DNA from: Streptomyces rapamycinicus NRRL 5491
Lineage (GTDB): Bacteria > Actinomycetota > Actinomycetes > Streptomycetales > Streptomycetaceae
Length of the DNA stretch: 64,000 nucleotides
Assembly (NCBI RefSeq): GCF_024298965.1
Contig: NZ_CP085193.1
Span: 10,788,001 to 10,852,000 of the forward strand
Direction: 5' to 3'
How positions within the stretch are numbered: position 1 is the first letter of the stretch; each line of letters opens with the position of its first letter. Shown here in pieces: positions 34,187 through 42,599 of this stretch. The notes beneath the pieces were generated by a model that worked only from the letters and a program-made list of their open reading frames with translations, was not told the DNA's origin and searched no databases. A program made the position numbers and the translations under genes.

Positions 34187-34936
34187 ATGGACGGAGTCAG
34201 GCTGGACGGCAGGACCGCGCTGGTCACCGGCGGCGCCGGTGGCATCGGTGCCGCCATCTGCCGGACCATCGCCGAGCGCGGAGCGCGTGTTCTCGTGGCG
34301 GACATCGACATCGCGGCGGCGGAACGGACCGCCCGTGCCCTGCCGGATGCCGTGGCCCTCCACGTCGATCTTGACGACCAGCTGGATGTCGCCGCCCTCG
34401 GCGACGCCGTGACCAGCCGGTTCGGCGGCGTGGACATCCTGGTCAACAACGCGGGCGTGAGCAGTGTCCAGCGTTTCACGGAGAGCGACCCGGACACCTG
34501 GGACCGCATGTGGCGCATCAACCTTCGCGCCCCCATGCTGCTGAGCCGTCTGCTGCTGCCCGGCATGGCCGAGCGCGGATGGGGGCGGCTGATCTACATT
34601 TCGACGGACGGGGCACGGGCCGGGGCCGGCGGCGAGAGCGTCTACGCGGCGTGCAAGGCAGGCCTGTTCGGCCTGGCCAAGACACTGGCGAGGGAAGCTG
34701 CCCGTAATGGGGTCACCAGCAACGTGGTGTGCCCGGGGCTCATCGACACCCCCATGCTTCAACAGGTCAGAAGTGCTCAGCCGGGGATGGTCGAGTCCCT
34801 CCTGCGTGTCGTCCCGATGCGCCGGGCGGGTCAGACGGAGGAAGTGGCGCACTTGGTGGCGCATCTGGCCACGGAAGCGGCCGCCTACACCACAGGGCAG
34901 ACGATCAGCGTCAGCGGCGGCGTCACCATGGTCTGA
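34187..34936 (+). CDS. SDR (2-hydroxycyclohexanecarboxyl-CoA dehydrogenase/FabG-like)
   Basis: 249 residues, GGAGGAG ahead of the ATG. Motifs: TGGAGGIGAA, NNAGVSSVQ, YISTDG and the catalytic YAACK; it ends TGQTISVSGGVTMV. Similar SDRs serve alicyclic ring degradation (BadH) as well as FabG-type reactions. Placed directly before the cyclase/hydrolase gene, it could make the beta-keto-acyl-CoA needed for ring cleavage. That pathway role is inference. Confidence 0.88.
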   Translation: MDGVRLDGRTALVTGGAGGIGAAICRTIAERGARVLVADIDIAAAERTARALPDAVALHVDLDDQLDVAALGDAVTSRFGGVDILVNNAGVSSVQRFTESDPDTWDRMWRINLRAPMLLSRLLLPGMAERGWGRLIYISTDGARAGAGGESVYAACKAGLFGLAKTLAREAARNGVTSNVVCPGLIDTPMLQQVRSAQPGMVESLLRVVPMRRAGQTEEVAHLVAHLATEAAAYTTGQTISVSGGVTMV

Positions 34937-34961
34937 CGCCTCCTCGGCAGAGAGGCAATTC

Positions 34962-35912
34962 ATGACGGAGCACACCACCGCCAACGGCGCCGGAACGCGG
35001 GCGGACAACTGGGGACGCTGGGGGGACGGAGACGAGCGGGGTGCCGCCAACCTCCTGACCCCGGAGGCCGTCCGCACGGCGGCGGGCACGGTCCGTGAAG
35101 GGCGAGTGCTCAGCCTCAGTCTGCCGATCCGCGGAGCGACATCGAGCCGCGCTCCGCAGACGGTCCCGCATCTGCCGGGCCGTCCGCTTCCCCAGCACTT
35201 CATGTCGGTCGACGGAGCCGACTACTGCGCGGGTGCCCGGCGAATGCATGGTGAGATCGGCGTGGCCGATGACGCGCTCATCCTCTCCCACCACGGAACC
35301 ACCACCCATATCGACGCGCTGTCCCACATGTGGCGCGGCGACACCCTGTACAACGGGCATCCCGCCAACCGGGTGCGCTCGTACGGAGCCACCCGATGCG
35401 GCATCGAGAAGGCCGGCCCGATCGTGGCGCGCGGGGTTCTGTTCGATGTGGCAGGGCACCTCGGCGTACCCCACCTGGATGAATCCGTGCGCATCGGCGC
35501 CGATCTGCTGCGGGCCACCGCCCAGGCCCAGGACATCGAGATGCGTCCGGGCGATGTGGCCGTCGTACGCACAGGATGGCCGACCGTCTACGACACCGAT
35601 CGGGCGCGCTACCAAGCGGGTCAGCCGGGTCTGACACATGACGGCGGCCTCTGGCTCGCCCGTCACGACATCACCGCCGTGGCCTGCGACAACGCCGGGA
35701 TCGGCGCATTGGCCATGGACGGCACCTTCGACGCGGGGCCGGACGAGGACCTCCACCTGCTGCTGCTGTGGAAGTTCGGGATCTACCTCGTCGAGATGGT
35801 CTGGCTGGAGGAGCTGGCGGCCACCGGACGCCACGACTTCCTCTTCCTTGCCGCGCCCCTGGCCGTCGAAGGGGGCACGGGAAGCGCGGTCAACCCGGTC
35901 GCAGTGCTCTGA
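34962..35912 (+). CDS. Cyclase/kynurenine-formamidase-like metal hydrolase
   Basis: 316 residues, ATG at 34962 after GAGAGGC. The metal-binding block HHGTTTHIDALSHM (about 108-121) corresponds to the HxGTHxDxxxH motif of the cyclase superfamily, and the C-terminal half carries RPGDVAVVRTGW and AVACDNAGIGAL. Members hydrolyse amides, lactones or C-C bonds with a bound metal. It is last in the DUF35-LLM-SDR operon and converges on the aldehyde dehydrogenase. Lactone hydrolysis after a Baeyer-Villiger-type step would fit, but is not shown. Confidence 0.87.
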   Translation: MTEHTTANGAGTRADNWGRWGDGDERGAANLLTPEAVRTAAGTVREGRVLSLSLPIRGATSSRAPQTVPHLPGRPLPQHFMSVDGADYCAGARRMHGEIGVADDALILSHHGTTTHIDALSHMWRGDTLYNGHPANRVRSYGATRCGIEKAGPIVARGVLFDVAGHLGVPHLDESVRIGADLLRATAQAQDIEMRPGDVAVVRTGWPTVYDTDRARYQAGQPGLTHDGGLWLARHDITAVACDNAGIGALAMDGTFDAGPDEDLHLLLLWKFGIYLVEMVWLEELAATGRHDFLFLAAPLAVEGGTGSAVNPVAVL

Positions 35913-35939
35913 ACGGCCGGGTCGGCCGGGCCCCTTCCT

Positions 35940-37409
35940 TCACTCGACGTTCATCCAGACGGATTTCAGATCCATCCACTCGTGCAGGGCCGTCGCCCCA
36001 TTGGCCGTTCCACCGTTCCCGCTCTGCTTCTGCCCTCCGAAGGGCATCGCCCAGTGCATGGCCTTGTATGTATTGACCCAGACATTGCCGGCCCGCAGCC
36101 GGTTGGCCATCCGATGGGCGCGGCGGACGTCTTCGGTCCACACGCCCGCGGCCAGACCGTACGGCGTGTTGTTCGCCAGAGTCACCGCCTGATCCTCGCC
36201 GTCGAACGGGAGCGCCACGGCGACCGGGCCGAAGATCTCTTCCTGGCTGATGCGCAGCCCGTTGTCCTCGGTGGTGAACAGGGACGGCTCCGCGTAGAAA
36301 CCACCACGAAGCGGTGAACCCTCCTTGATGAGATCCTGCGTCGTGCGCCCTCCTACAGCGAGCCGGGCACCCTCCTCCTGCCCGAGCCGCAGATAGGAGC
36401 GGACGGTGTCGTACTGGCTCTCGGTGGCGAGCGGGCCCATGCCGGTTGCCAGGTCCATCGGGTCGCCGACCGCGATGGACCTGGCGTGTGCGGCCAGCCG
36501 CTCGACGAAGTCGTCGTAGACGGAGGCCTCGATGAGCACCCGGGAGCCGGCCACGCACGCCTGACCGGCATTGGGTGTGAAAACGCCCGCCGAGACACCG
36601 GCGACCGCGGCGTCCAGGTCCGCGTCGGCGAACACGATGTTGGGGGACTTCCCGCCCAGTTCGAGCAGCAGGTTCTTGATGTTCACCGTGGCGCGCTCCA
36701 TGACCCGCCGGCCGGTCTCCGTCGAGCCGGTGAAGCTGATCTTGCCGATACCGGGGTGTCCGGTGACCGCGTCACCCACCTTGGAGCCGCGTCCCGAGAC
36801 GACGTTCACGAGTCCTGGCGGGATGTCGAGTTCGTCGAACAGCCGAGTCGCCTCGAGGATGGACACCGTCGCCTGCTGTGCGGGTTTGACCACGATCGCA
36901 TTGCCCGCGGCGAGGGAGGCGGCCACCTTCGCGAAGAAGACGGGAAGCGGCCCGTTCCACGGGATGATCAGCGCGGTGACCCCCACGGGCTCCCAGCGGG
37001 TGTAGGCGAACGCGCCGGGGCGAACATCCACGGTGGACCCTTGAATGTTCTCGGCCAGTCCGGCTATGTAGCGGACCTGCATGGCGGCACCGGGAAGTTG
37101 GGCGAAGCGGGTCTCGCGCAGCGGGCGGCCGTTGTCGCGGGTTTCCACCTCGGACAGCCATTCGGCGTTCGTCTCGATGGCATCAGCCCAAGCGCGCAGC
37201 CGCGCTGCCCTCTCCGCGGCCGGGAGATCCGTCCAGTCGCCGCTGTCGAACGCATGCTGTGCCGCGCGCACGGCGTCGTCCACATCACCAGCCGTGCTCG
37301 CCGGAATCCGGGCCCAGACCTGCCCTGTGGAGGGGTCGACCGAGTCCAGCCAGGCTCCTGAGCGAGACGGTCGACGCTCGCCGCCGATGTAGTTCAGGAA
37401 CTCCTTCAA
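35940..37409 (-). CDS. Aldehyde dehydrogenase (NAD(P)+)
   Basis: 489 residues with a TTG start at 37409 (GAGGGAG six bases upstream), giving the usual LKEFLNYIGGERRPS N-terminus. An open frame continues up to 37490, but that stretch contains the two operators and is unlikely to be coding. Active-site features: VTALIIPWNGP (NAD pocket), LELGGKSPNIVF (general-base Glu) and NAGQACVAGSR (nucleophilic Cys). It oxidises an aldehyde to the acid. It is divergent from the esterase at 37518. Confidence 0.9.
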   Translation of the reverse strand: MKEFLNYIGGERRPSRSGAWLDSVDPSTGQVWARIPASTAGDVDDAVRAAQHAFDSGDWTDLPAAERAARLRAWADAIETNAEWLSEVETRDNGRPLRETRFAQLPGAAMQVRYIAGLAENIQGSTVDVRPGAFAYTRWEPVGVTALIIPWNGPLPVFFAKVAASLAAGNAIVVKPAQQATVSILEATRLFDELDIPPGLVNVVSGRGSKVGDAVTGHPGIGKISFTGSTETGRRVMERATVNIKNLLLELGGKSPNIVFADADLDAAVAGVSAGVFTPNAGQACVAGSRVLIEASVYDDFVERLAAHARSIAVGDPMDLATGMGPLATESQYDTVRSYLRLGQEEGARLAVGGRTTQDLIKEGSPLRGGFYAEPSLFTTEDNGLRISQEEIFGPVAVALPFDGEDQAVTLANNTPYGLAAGVWTEDVRRAHRMANRLRAGNVWVNTYKAMHWAMPFGGQKQSGNGGTANGATALHEWMDLKSVWMNVE

Positions 37410-37433
37410 CGTCTTCTCCCTCACCTCTGTCGA

Positions 37434-37451
37434 ACCAAGCACTTGCTTGAG
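37434..37451. promoter_or_regulatory. TetR-type operator, site 12 of 14
   Basis: ACCAAGCACTTGCTTGAG, two mismatches in the right arm. It lies between the divergent aldehyde dehydrogenase and esterase genes. Confidence 0.75.
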
Positions 37452-37455
37452 TGTA

Positions 37456-37473
37456 GACAAGTGCTTGCTCAAG
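37456..37473. promoter_or_regulatory. TetR-type operator, site 13 of 14
   Basis: GACAAGTGCTTGCTCAAG, a second copy four bases after site 12. The pair is 22 bp centre to centre, about two helical turns, so two dimers could bind on one face. Confidence 0.65.
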
Positions 37474-37517
37474 TCATAGCCTCCGGTCATGCCATTCCCG
37501 GATGAAAGGTGACCGGA

Positions 37518-38480
37518 ATGCCGCTCGACGAGGCGTCCACGGCGATCGTCGCCCGGATCGACGAGACCATGGCACGCATCGGCACGGAGATCACTGACCC
37601 CGCCGAGGCCAGGCTGCTCACCGCCACACCACCTGAGGCGCTGGCCAACCCGACGCCGGTCGGCTCAGTGGAAGACCGGACCATTCCCGGTCCGCACGGG
37701 TACGAAGTACCCGTGCGTGTCTACCGGCCGCTCGATGAGTCGGCCGATCCTCCGCCCGTCATGCTTTTCTGCCATGGCGGCGGCTGGGTATTGGGCGACC
37801 TGGACGGTCACGATGGCATCTGTCGGCAACTCAGCAACCGTGTCGGCTGCGTCGTCGTCTCCGTCGACTACAGGTTGGCACCGGAACACGGATTCCCAGC
37901 GCCCTTGGAGGACATGTACGCGGCGCTCGTCTGGACCGCCGCACACGGTGACGATCTGCGGGTCGACCCCACACGACTGATCGTCGCGGGTGACAGTTCC
38001 GGAGGAAACCTGGCCGCCGCTGCGGCCCTTCTCGCCCGGGACCGAAACGGTCCCCCGATCGCCTTCCAGCTGTTGGTCTACCCAGTGGTCGACCACGACT
38101 TCGGGCGGGACTCGTACGTGGAGAACGGCTCGGGATATCCGCTTTCGGCGGACCTCATACGGTGGTTCTGGGACAACTACGCGGATGAGTCCGTGCGCCT
38201 CAATCCGTACGCCACCCCGATGCGGGCCCCCGACTTGGCGAACCTGCCGCCGGCTCACATCGTCAGCGCCCAGTACGACGTGCTGCGCGATGAGGACGAG
38301 GCATACGCCCGGCGATTGCGAGACGCGGGCGTCACCGTCAGCCTTCGATGCTATCCGGGAGCCTTCCACGGCTTCTTCGGCTTCGGTGCCCGCCTGCCGG
38401 TCGCACGCAAGGCGTTCGACGACGCCGTCCGGCAGGTGAGGGCGGTTCTCGACACCCGTGTGACCTCGGCTCGCAGGTAG
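37518..38480 (+). CDS. Alpha/beta hydrolase, HSL family esterase
   Basis: 320 residues. The ATG at 37518 sits 8 bases after AAGG; a GTG three codons earlier is possible. Oxyanion motif HGGGWVLG near 90, nucleophile GDSSGG near 160 and the C-terminal GAFHGFFGF with the catalytic His define the hormone-sensitive-lipase group. It should hydrolyse an ester or lactone of a small hydrophobic substrate. It leads an operon with the F420:NADPH oxidoreductase and an SDR. Confidence 0.9.
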   Translation: MPLDEASTAIVARIDETMARIGTEITDPAEARLLTATPPEALANPTPVGSVEDRTIPGPHGYEVPVRVYRPLDESADPPPVMLFCHGGGWVLGDLDGHDGICRQLSNRVGCVVVSVDYRLAPEHGFPAPLEDMYAALVWTAAHGDDLRVDPTRLIVAGDSSGGNLAAAAALLARDRNGPPIAFQLLVYPVVDHDFGRDSYVENGSGYPLSADLIRWFWDNYADESVRLNPYATPMRAPDLANLPPAHIVSAQYDVLRDEDEAYARRLRDAGVTVSLRCYPGAFHGFFGFGARLPVARKAFDDAVRQVRAVLDTRVTSARR

Positions 38481-38539
38481 ATCCGCGACACATGGAGCGT
38501 AGCCGAGCGGCCTCGGGCGCGCGACGGAAGGAAATCAGC

Positions 38540-39214
38540 ATGACCACATACAAGCTCGCCGTCATCGGCGGGACCGGCCCGCAAGGCAAGGGCCTGGCCT
38601 ACCGTTTTGCCACAGCGGGCCACACCGTCATCATCGGGTCCCGACACACCGAGCGCGCACAGGTGACGGCAGAGGAGATCACCGTCCGGCTCGATGGCGA
38701 CGCCGTCCACGTCAGCGGGGCGGACAACGCCACCGCGGCCGATGCGGCGGACATCGTCCTACTGGCCGTCCCATTCGACGGCCACGCCGCCTTGGTCGAG
38801 TCGCTGCGTGCCCAGCTCGCGGCCAAGGTGATGATCAGCTGCGTGAACCCGCTCGGCTTCGACAAACGGGGCCCCCACGGTCTTGATGTCGCGGATGGCA
38901 GCGCCGCGGAGGAAGCCCAGCGCTTGGTTCCCGACGCGCAGCTGGTGGGCGCTTTCCACCATCTGTCGGCGGTGAACCTCTGGAACGAGGCGGCAGAGCT
39001 GGAACATGAGGACGTGCTGGTGTGCGGCGACAACACCGAGGCCAAGGCCGTGGCGATCGACCTGGCACGCGCGATCTGCGGCCGTGACGGCATCGACGTC
39101 GGCCCTCTCCGGCTGGCTCGGCAGCTGGAACCGCTCACCGCCGTACTGATCAGCGTCAACAAGCGTTACGGCGTCCGCTCCGGCCTCCGCCTCAGCGGTC
39201 TGGACAAGCACTGA
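38540..39214 (+). CDS. fno: F420:NADPH oxidoreductase
   Basis: 224 residues; ATG at 38540 after GGAAGG. The N-terminal Rossmann loop GGTGPQGKGLAYRFA with the following IIGSR phosphate-binding Arg, the ILLAVPF-like strand (DIVLLAVPFDG), and LVGAFHHLSAVNL are characteristic of Fno/NpdG. The enzyme passes hydride between NADPH and F420, supplying F420H2. Its presence in the regulon, beside three F420-type LLM modules, is strong context evidence that the pathway truly uses F420. It lies between the esterase and an SDR. Confidence 0.9.
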   Translation: MTTYKLAVIGGTGPQGKGLAYRFATAGHTVIIGSRHTERAQVTAEEITVRLDGDAVHVSGADNATAADAADIVLLAVPFDGHAALVESLRAQLAAKVMISCVNPLGFDKRGPHGLDVADGSAAEEAQRLVPDAQLVGAFHHLSAVNLWNEAAELEHEDVLVCGDNTEAKAVAIDLARAICGRDGIDVGPLRLARQLEPLTAVLISVNKRYGVRSGLRLSGLDKH

Positions 39215-39226
39215 TCAGGAGGTCCG

Positions 39227-40066
39227 ATGAAGTCGGTTCTCATCACGGGATCGTCGAGCGGGTTCGGCCGCGAGGTCGCGGTCATGCTCGCCCGGCGCGG
39301 GTGGCTCGTCCTCGCCTCGATGCGAGACACCGCCAAGCGGGATCGGTTGTACGAGCTGGCCAAGGCGGTGGGCGCACCCACCGAATCGATCCGGGTCGTG
39401 CCGCTCGATGTGGCATCCGACTCTTCGCGCGGCGAGGCGGTCGAGCGGGTTCTCGAGATCACCGGCGGAAACCTGAGCGCGGTGCTGCACAACGCCGGCT
39501 ACACCACGACAGGGTTCTTCGAAGACCTGTCCGGCGAGCAATGCCGGCACATTCTCGAAACGAACCTGATAGGCGCGATGGATCTCACCCGCCGCCTCCT
39601 GCCGGCCCTGCGGCACAACGGATCAGGGCGGATCGCGGTGATCTCCAGCAACGCGGTCAACGTTCCGCATCCGATGTTCTCCGTGTACGCGGCGGCCAAG
39701 TGGGCGCTCGAAGGATGGTGCGAGGCGCTGTCACTGGAACTACGGCCTCTCGGTGTGGACGTCCTGATCTTCCAGCCGGGAAACCACGACACGGCATTCG
39801 GCGCACACGCCGTGCCCGTGTTGCCGGAGCACAGCGCGTACGAGCTGCTCGCGGAGCGGGCACTGCCACGTCTGGCCGGCCTCTCCCACTACAGCAGGCC
39901 GAGTCACAAGGCGTCGCGGCGGATGTGCGATGTCCTCGAACGGGCCCGGCCACCGCTGCGGACCCGCTTGGGCGTGGACGATGTGGCGGCGAGCCTGCTC
40001 GCCCGGCTCGCACCGTACCGCCTGCGCCGACTGGGAGTTGAACGCATCACGGGGTTGGGCCGATGA
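39227..40066 (+). CDS. SDR (retinol dehydrogenase-like)
   Basis: 279 residues; AGGAGG seven bases before the ATG. Motifs: TGSSSGFGRE, LHNAGYTTTGFFEDL, VISSNAVNVPHPMFS and YAAAK. The longer C-terminal part (about 190-279, SHYSRPSHKASRRMCDVLERA) is typical of the DHRS/retinol-type classical SDRs. It oxidises or reduces a hydrophobic alcohol or ketone with NAD(P). It is the last intact gene before the remnant-filled segment. Confidence 0.87.
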   Translation: MKSVLITGSSSGFGREVAVMLARRGWLVLASMRDTAKRDRLYELAKAVGAPTESIRVVPLDVASDSSRGEAVERVLEITGGNLSAVLHNAGYTTTGFFEDLSGEQCRHILETNLIGAMDLTRRLLPALRHNGSGRIAVISSNAVNVPHPMFSVYAAAKWALEGWCEALSLELRPLGVDVLIFQPGNHDTAFGAHAVPVLPEHSAYELLAERALPRLAGLSHYSRPSHKASRRMCDVLERARPPLRTRLGVDDVAASLLARLAPYRLRRLGVERITGLGR

Positions 40067-40099
40067 CCGGCCACCCGTCCAGGGCGGCGGCCTGTGGGC

Positions 40100-40246
40100 G
40101 GGGCAGGACATGATGCCGACCAGCCCATCAACCGCCTCGGCACCGCCGAAGAGATCGCTCAGGCCGTCCTGTGGCTGTGCGGCCCCGGCGCCGGATTCGT
40201 CATCGGCGTCGCCCTTCCTGTCGACGGCGGCTACGTCGCCCGCTGA
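40100..40246 (+). pseudogene. C-terminal remnant of an SDR gene
   Basis: Only the last 45-50 codons remain: INRLGTAEEIAQAVLWLCGPG followed by FVIGVALPVDGGYVAR and a TGA at 40244. This is the standard SDR C-terminus (RLG.PEEIA...G..L.VDGG). No start or Rossmann domain is present, and the fragment begins directly after the intact SDR. Confidence 0.75.
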
Positions 40247-40536
40247 CGGACACGGCCCCCAGCGGCGACGCCTGCACGTGGTCGCAAGAAGTGCCATGCC
40301 TGCGGGCGGCCCATCGGACCGGCCGGGTTGCGGCTTCGGCAGATTTCGCCGGGTTCGCCCGCAGGGTACGGCAGCTCGGAGAAGCTCCTCACCGAAATTG
40401 CGTCTCTCCACGCCTGATATTCCTGGTTTCGATCACCGGTATGGCTCCCGCGGTTATCGCTCAGACGTGGAGAAACACGCGGCACTTTGCCGGTCGCATT
40501 GTGGTCGCTGAGGCACAGGAAACCGCGTTGTCGTAC
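40247..40536. other. Non-coding remnant DNA
   Basis: No convincing intact gene. A short frame with a single CxxC (RGRKKCHACGRPIGPAG) is visible but is too short and isolated to name. It lies between an SDR remnant and an MFS remnant. Confidence 0.5.
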
Positions 40537-40748
40537 ATGGAACGATTCCCCGCATGGGAAAGCCAATCGCCGTCGGATGACGGTGAGCGGCTCCCCTGGG
40601 CGGCCCTGCTGGCGCTCGCCTTGGCCGGTTTCGTGAACATCATGACCGAGACCATGCCAGCCGGATTTTCTCCGCTGTGGTGTGGGGAATGGTCGCCGGC
40701 TACGCCCGTCTCCTGGTGCCCCGGCACATGGCGCAACTCCCGCTCAGG
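40537..40748 (+). pseudogene. MFS transporter remnant in two frames
   Basis: From the ATG at 40537 the frame gives the start of a DHA1-type permease (PWAALLALALAGFVNIMTETMPAG, first membrane helix). At about 40665 the frame changes and the text jumps to the fourth-helix region (FSAVVWGMVAGYARLLVPRHMA). Helices 2-3 and everything after helix 4 are missing, so this is an internally deleted pseudogene. Confidence 0.7.
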
Positions 40749-41270
40749 AACATCATGGCGGCGGAGCTGCGCGCGTACACGGCGAAGTTGGAGGCCACCG
40801 TCTCCTCAGTCGACTACCGGCGCGGCATCTTGTCCGAGTTGTCCAGCATCCTGGAGGCGGCCGTCGATGACAAGCGGCTCGCCAGGCACCCCATGCACGC
40901 GAAGTCTGTGCGGTGGCCCAAGGCAACGCGGGAACGTCGAGAGGCATGGTCGCTGGAGACCGCGCTCCGAGTCCGTGACGCGATCAGCCCCCGGCACCGA
41001 ATCACCGTCGTACTCGGTCTGGGATGCGGACTTCGTCAGGGCGAAGTGTTCGGGGGCGGATGGACCGCGAAGGACGTTCTCCCTCGTGCTCGCTACGCGA
41101 CTCGGCAGTGCCGTGGCCGTGGACACGTGGAACACCTACACGTGGAAGCCTGCGCTGGCAGGGGGATCGGCATGCCGGCCGAAACTCCCCAGATTCTCCC
41201 CAGGGCTTATCGGGGCGGATTCCCCGGCTTGTGGGTGCCTGGACCCAAACGCGGATTGCAAGGTCAGTAA
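40749..41270 (+). pseudogene. Tyrosine recombinase/integrase remnant
   Basis: After the MFS piece the frame reads like a phage/ICE tyrosine integrase: core-binding domain (GILSELSSILEAAVDDKRLA, then HAKSVRWPKATRERREAWSL) and the box I Arg (GLGCGLRQGEVFG). It then breaks; a later piece in another frame (LGSAVAVDTWNTYTWKPAL, about 41105-41160) belongs to the same family. The HxxR and catalytic Tyr are absent. It is a dead integrase with deletions and frameshifts. Confidence 0.75.
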
Positions 41271-41288
41271 GTCGGATAGCCTGGGAAA

Positions 41289-42113
41289 ATGTTGACCGAA
41301 GTCACCGCGATCCGCTATGTCACGCCCTTGCGTGAGGGCGGGTCGCTGCCGGGCATCGTCGAGGCCGACGATCTGGGCACCTATGTCATGAAGTTCACGG
41401 GCGCCGGGCAGGGCCGCAAGACCCTCGTCGCCGAGGTTGTCTGTGGTCAGCTGGGCCGTCGGCTGGGGCTGCGGGTGCCGGATCTGGTGCGGATCCAGCT
41501 GGACCCGGTGATCGGTCTGAGCGAGCCGGACCAGGAGGTTCAGGAGCTGCTCAAGGCCAGTGGGGGGCTCAATCTCGGCATGGACTACCTCCCGGGGTCG
41601 CTCGGCTTCGACCCGCTCGCCTTCGAGGTGGGCGCGGAGGAGGCCGGGCGGGTCGTGTGGTTCGACGCGCTCGTCGGTAATGTGGACCGCTCCTGGCGCA
41701 ACCCCAACATGCTGGTCTGGCATGGGCGGCTGTGGCTCATCGACCACGGCGCCACGATGATCTGGCACCACGGCTGGCGCGGGCTGGAGAAGGCCGCCAC
41801 CAAGCCGTACGACGCCTCCGACCACGTCCTCGCGCCGTTCGCGCCGGACGTCGCCGCGGCCGGCCGGGCCCTCGCGCCGCGGATCACCGAGGAGCTGCTC
41901 ACCGAGGTGGTGGCGGACGTCCCCGACGAATGGCTGACCGACGAGCCGGGCTTCGACGGCCCGGACGCGGTGCGCCGCACCTATGTCGAGGTGCTGCTGG
42001 AGCGGGCGGCCACGGTGGGGACGAGGATCACGCTCGGGGAGCGCGCCGGTGAGGGGCCGTCCAAGGCCCCCGAGTGGCTGCGGGTGTGGGTCGACGGAAA
42101 GGCGTCGCAGTGA
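41289..42113 (+). CDS. HipA-family kinase-like protein
   Basis: 274 residues. The N-terminal lobe (GSLPGIVEADDLGTYVMKF, Lys in the ATP lobe) and the catalytic-type segment FDALVGNVDRSWRNPNMLVW...LWLIDHGATM (Asn/Asp and IDHG like the HipA kinase DxxxxN and metal-binding Asp) identify the HipA-like kinase fold. No HipB antitoxin is adjacent. Instead a DUF3037 gene overlaps its stop (GTGA), a pairing common in actinobacteria. Function unknown; protein phosphorylation is plausible but unproven. Confidence 0.8.
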   Translation: MLTEVTAIRYVTPLREGGSLPGIVEADDLGTYVMKFTGAGQGRKTLVAEVVCGQLGRRLGLRVPDLVRIQLDPVIGLSEPDQEVQELLKASGGLNLGMDYLPGSLGFDPLAFEVGAEEAGRVVWFDALVGNVDRSWRNPNMLVWHGRLWLIDHGATMIWHHGWRGLEKAATKPYDASDHVLAPFAPDVAAAGRALAPRITEELLTEVVADVPDEWLTDEPGFDGPDAVRRTYVEVLLERAATVGTRITLGERAGEGPSKAPEWLRVWVDGKASQ

Positions 42114-42505
42114 GCGGGTTCCACAACGGCCGGGATGTCTTCGAATACGCCGTGCTGCGGGTCGTCCCCCGGGTCGAGCGCGGTGAGCTGATCAACGCGG
42201 GCGTGGTCGTCTACTGCCGCGCCACCTCCTTCGTGGCGGCCCGGATCCATCTGGACGAGGACCGGCTGCGCGCCCTGGACCCCTCGGCGGACGTGCCCGC
42301 GGTACGGGCCGCGCTGCGTGCGGTGGAGTGTGTCTGCGGCGGGGGAGAACGGGCCGGTCAGGCGGCCGGGGAGGACGCGGGGCGGCGGTTCCGCTGGCTG
42401 GTGGCGCCGCGCTCCACGGTCGTCCAGCCGGGGCCGGTGCACACGGGTCTGACGGCGGACGCGGAGGCGGAGGTGGAGCGGCTGCTCGAGCTGCTGGTGC
42501 GGTGA
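42110..42505 (+). CDS. DUF3037 protein
   Basis: 131 residues from a GTG at 42110 overlapping the TGA of the HipA-like gene. The opening DVFEYAVLRVVPRVERGELINAGVVVYC is the DUF3037 signature, and the end has FRWLVAPRSTVVQPGPVHTGL. It has no known enzymatic activity. Tight coupling suggests it works with the HipA-like kinase. Confidence 0.85.
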   Translation: MSGFHNGRDVFEYAVLRVVPRVERGELINAGVVVYCRATSFVAARIHLDEDRLRALDPSADVPAVRAALRAVECVCGGGERAGQAAGEDAGRRFRWLVAPRSTVVQPGPVHTGLTADAEAEVERLLELLVR

Positions 42506-42599
42506 CGCATCGGCTCAAAGCGCGCGGAGGTGAGCGAGCACATACGGGCGGTCGTTGACAGGCGGTGGCGGGCCTCATAGCGTCTCGTGCGCAGGAGAG

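Noticed and set aside
40171..41295. A 374-codon frame across the remnant region as a real gene
   Set aside because: It strings together unrelated pieces (MFS helix 1, integrase fragment in the wrong frame) with no coherent family.
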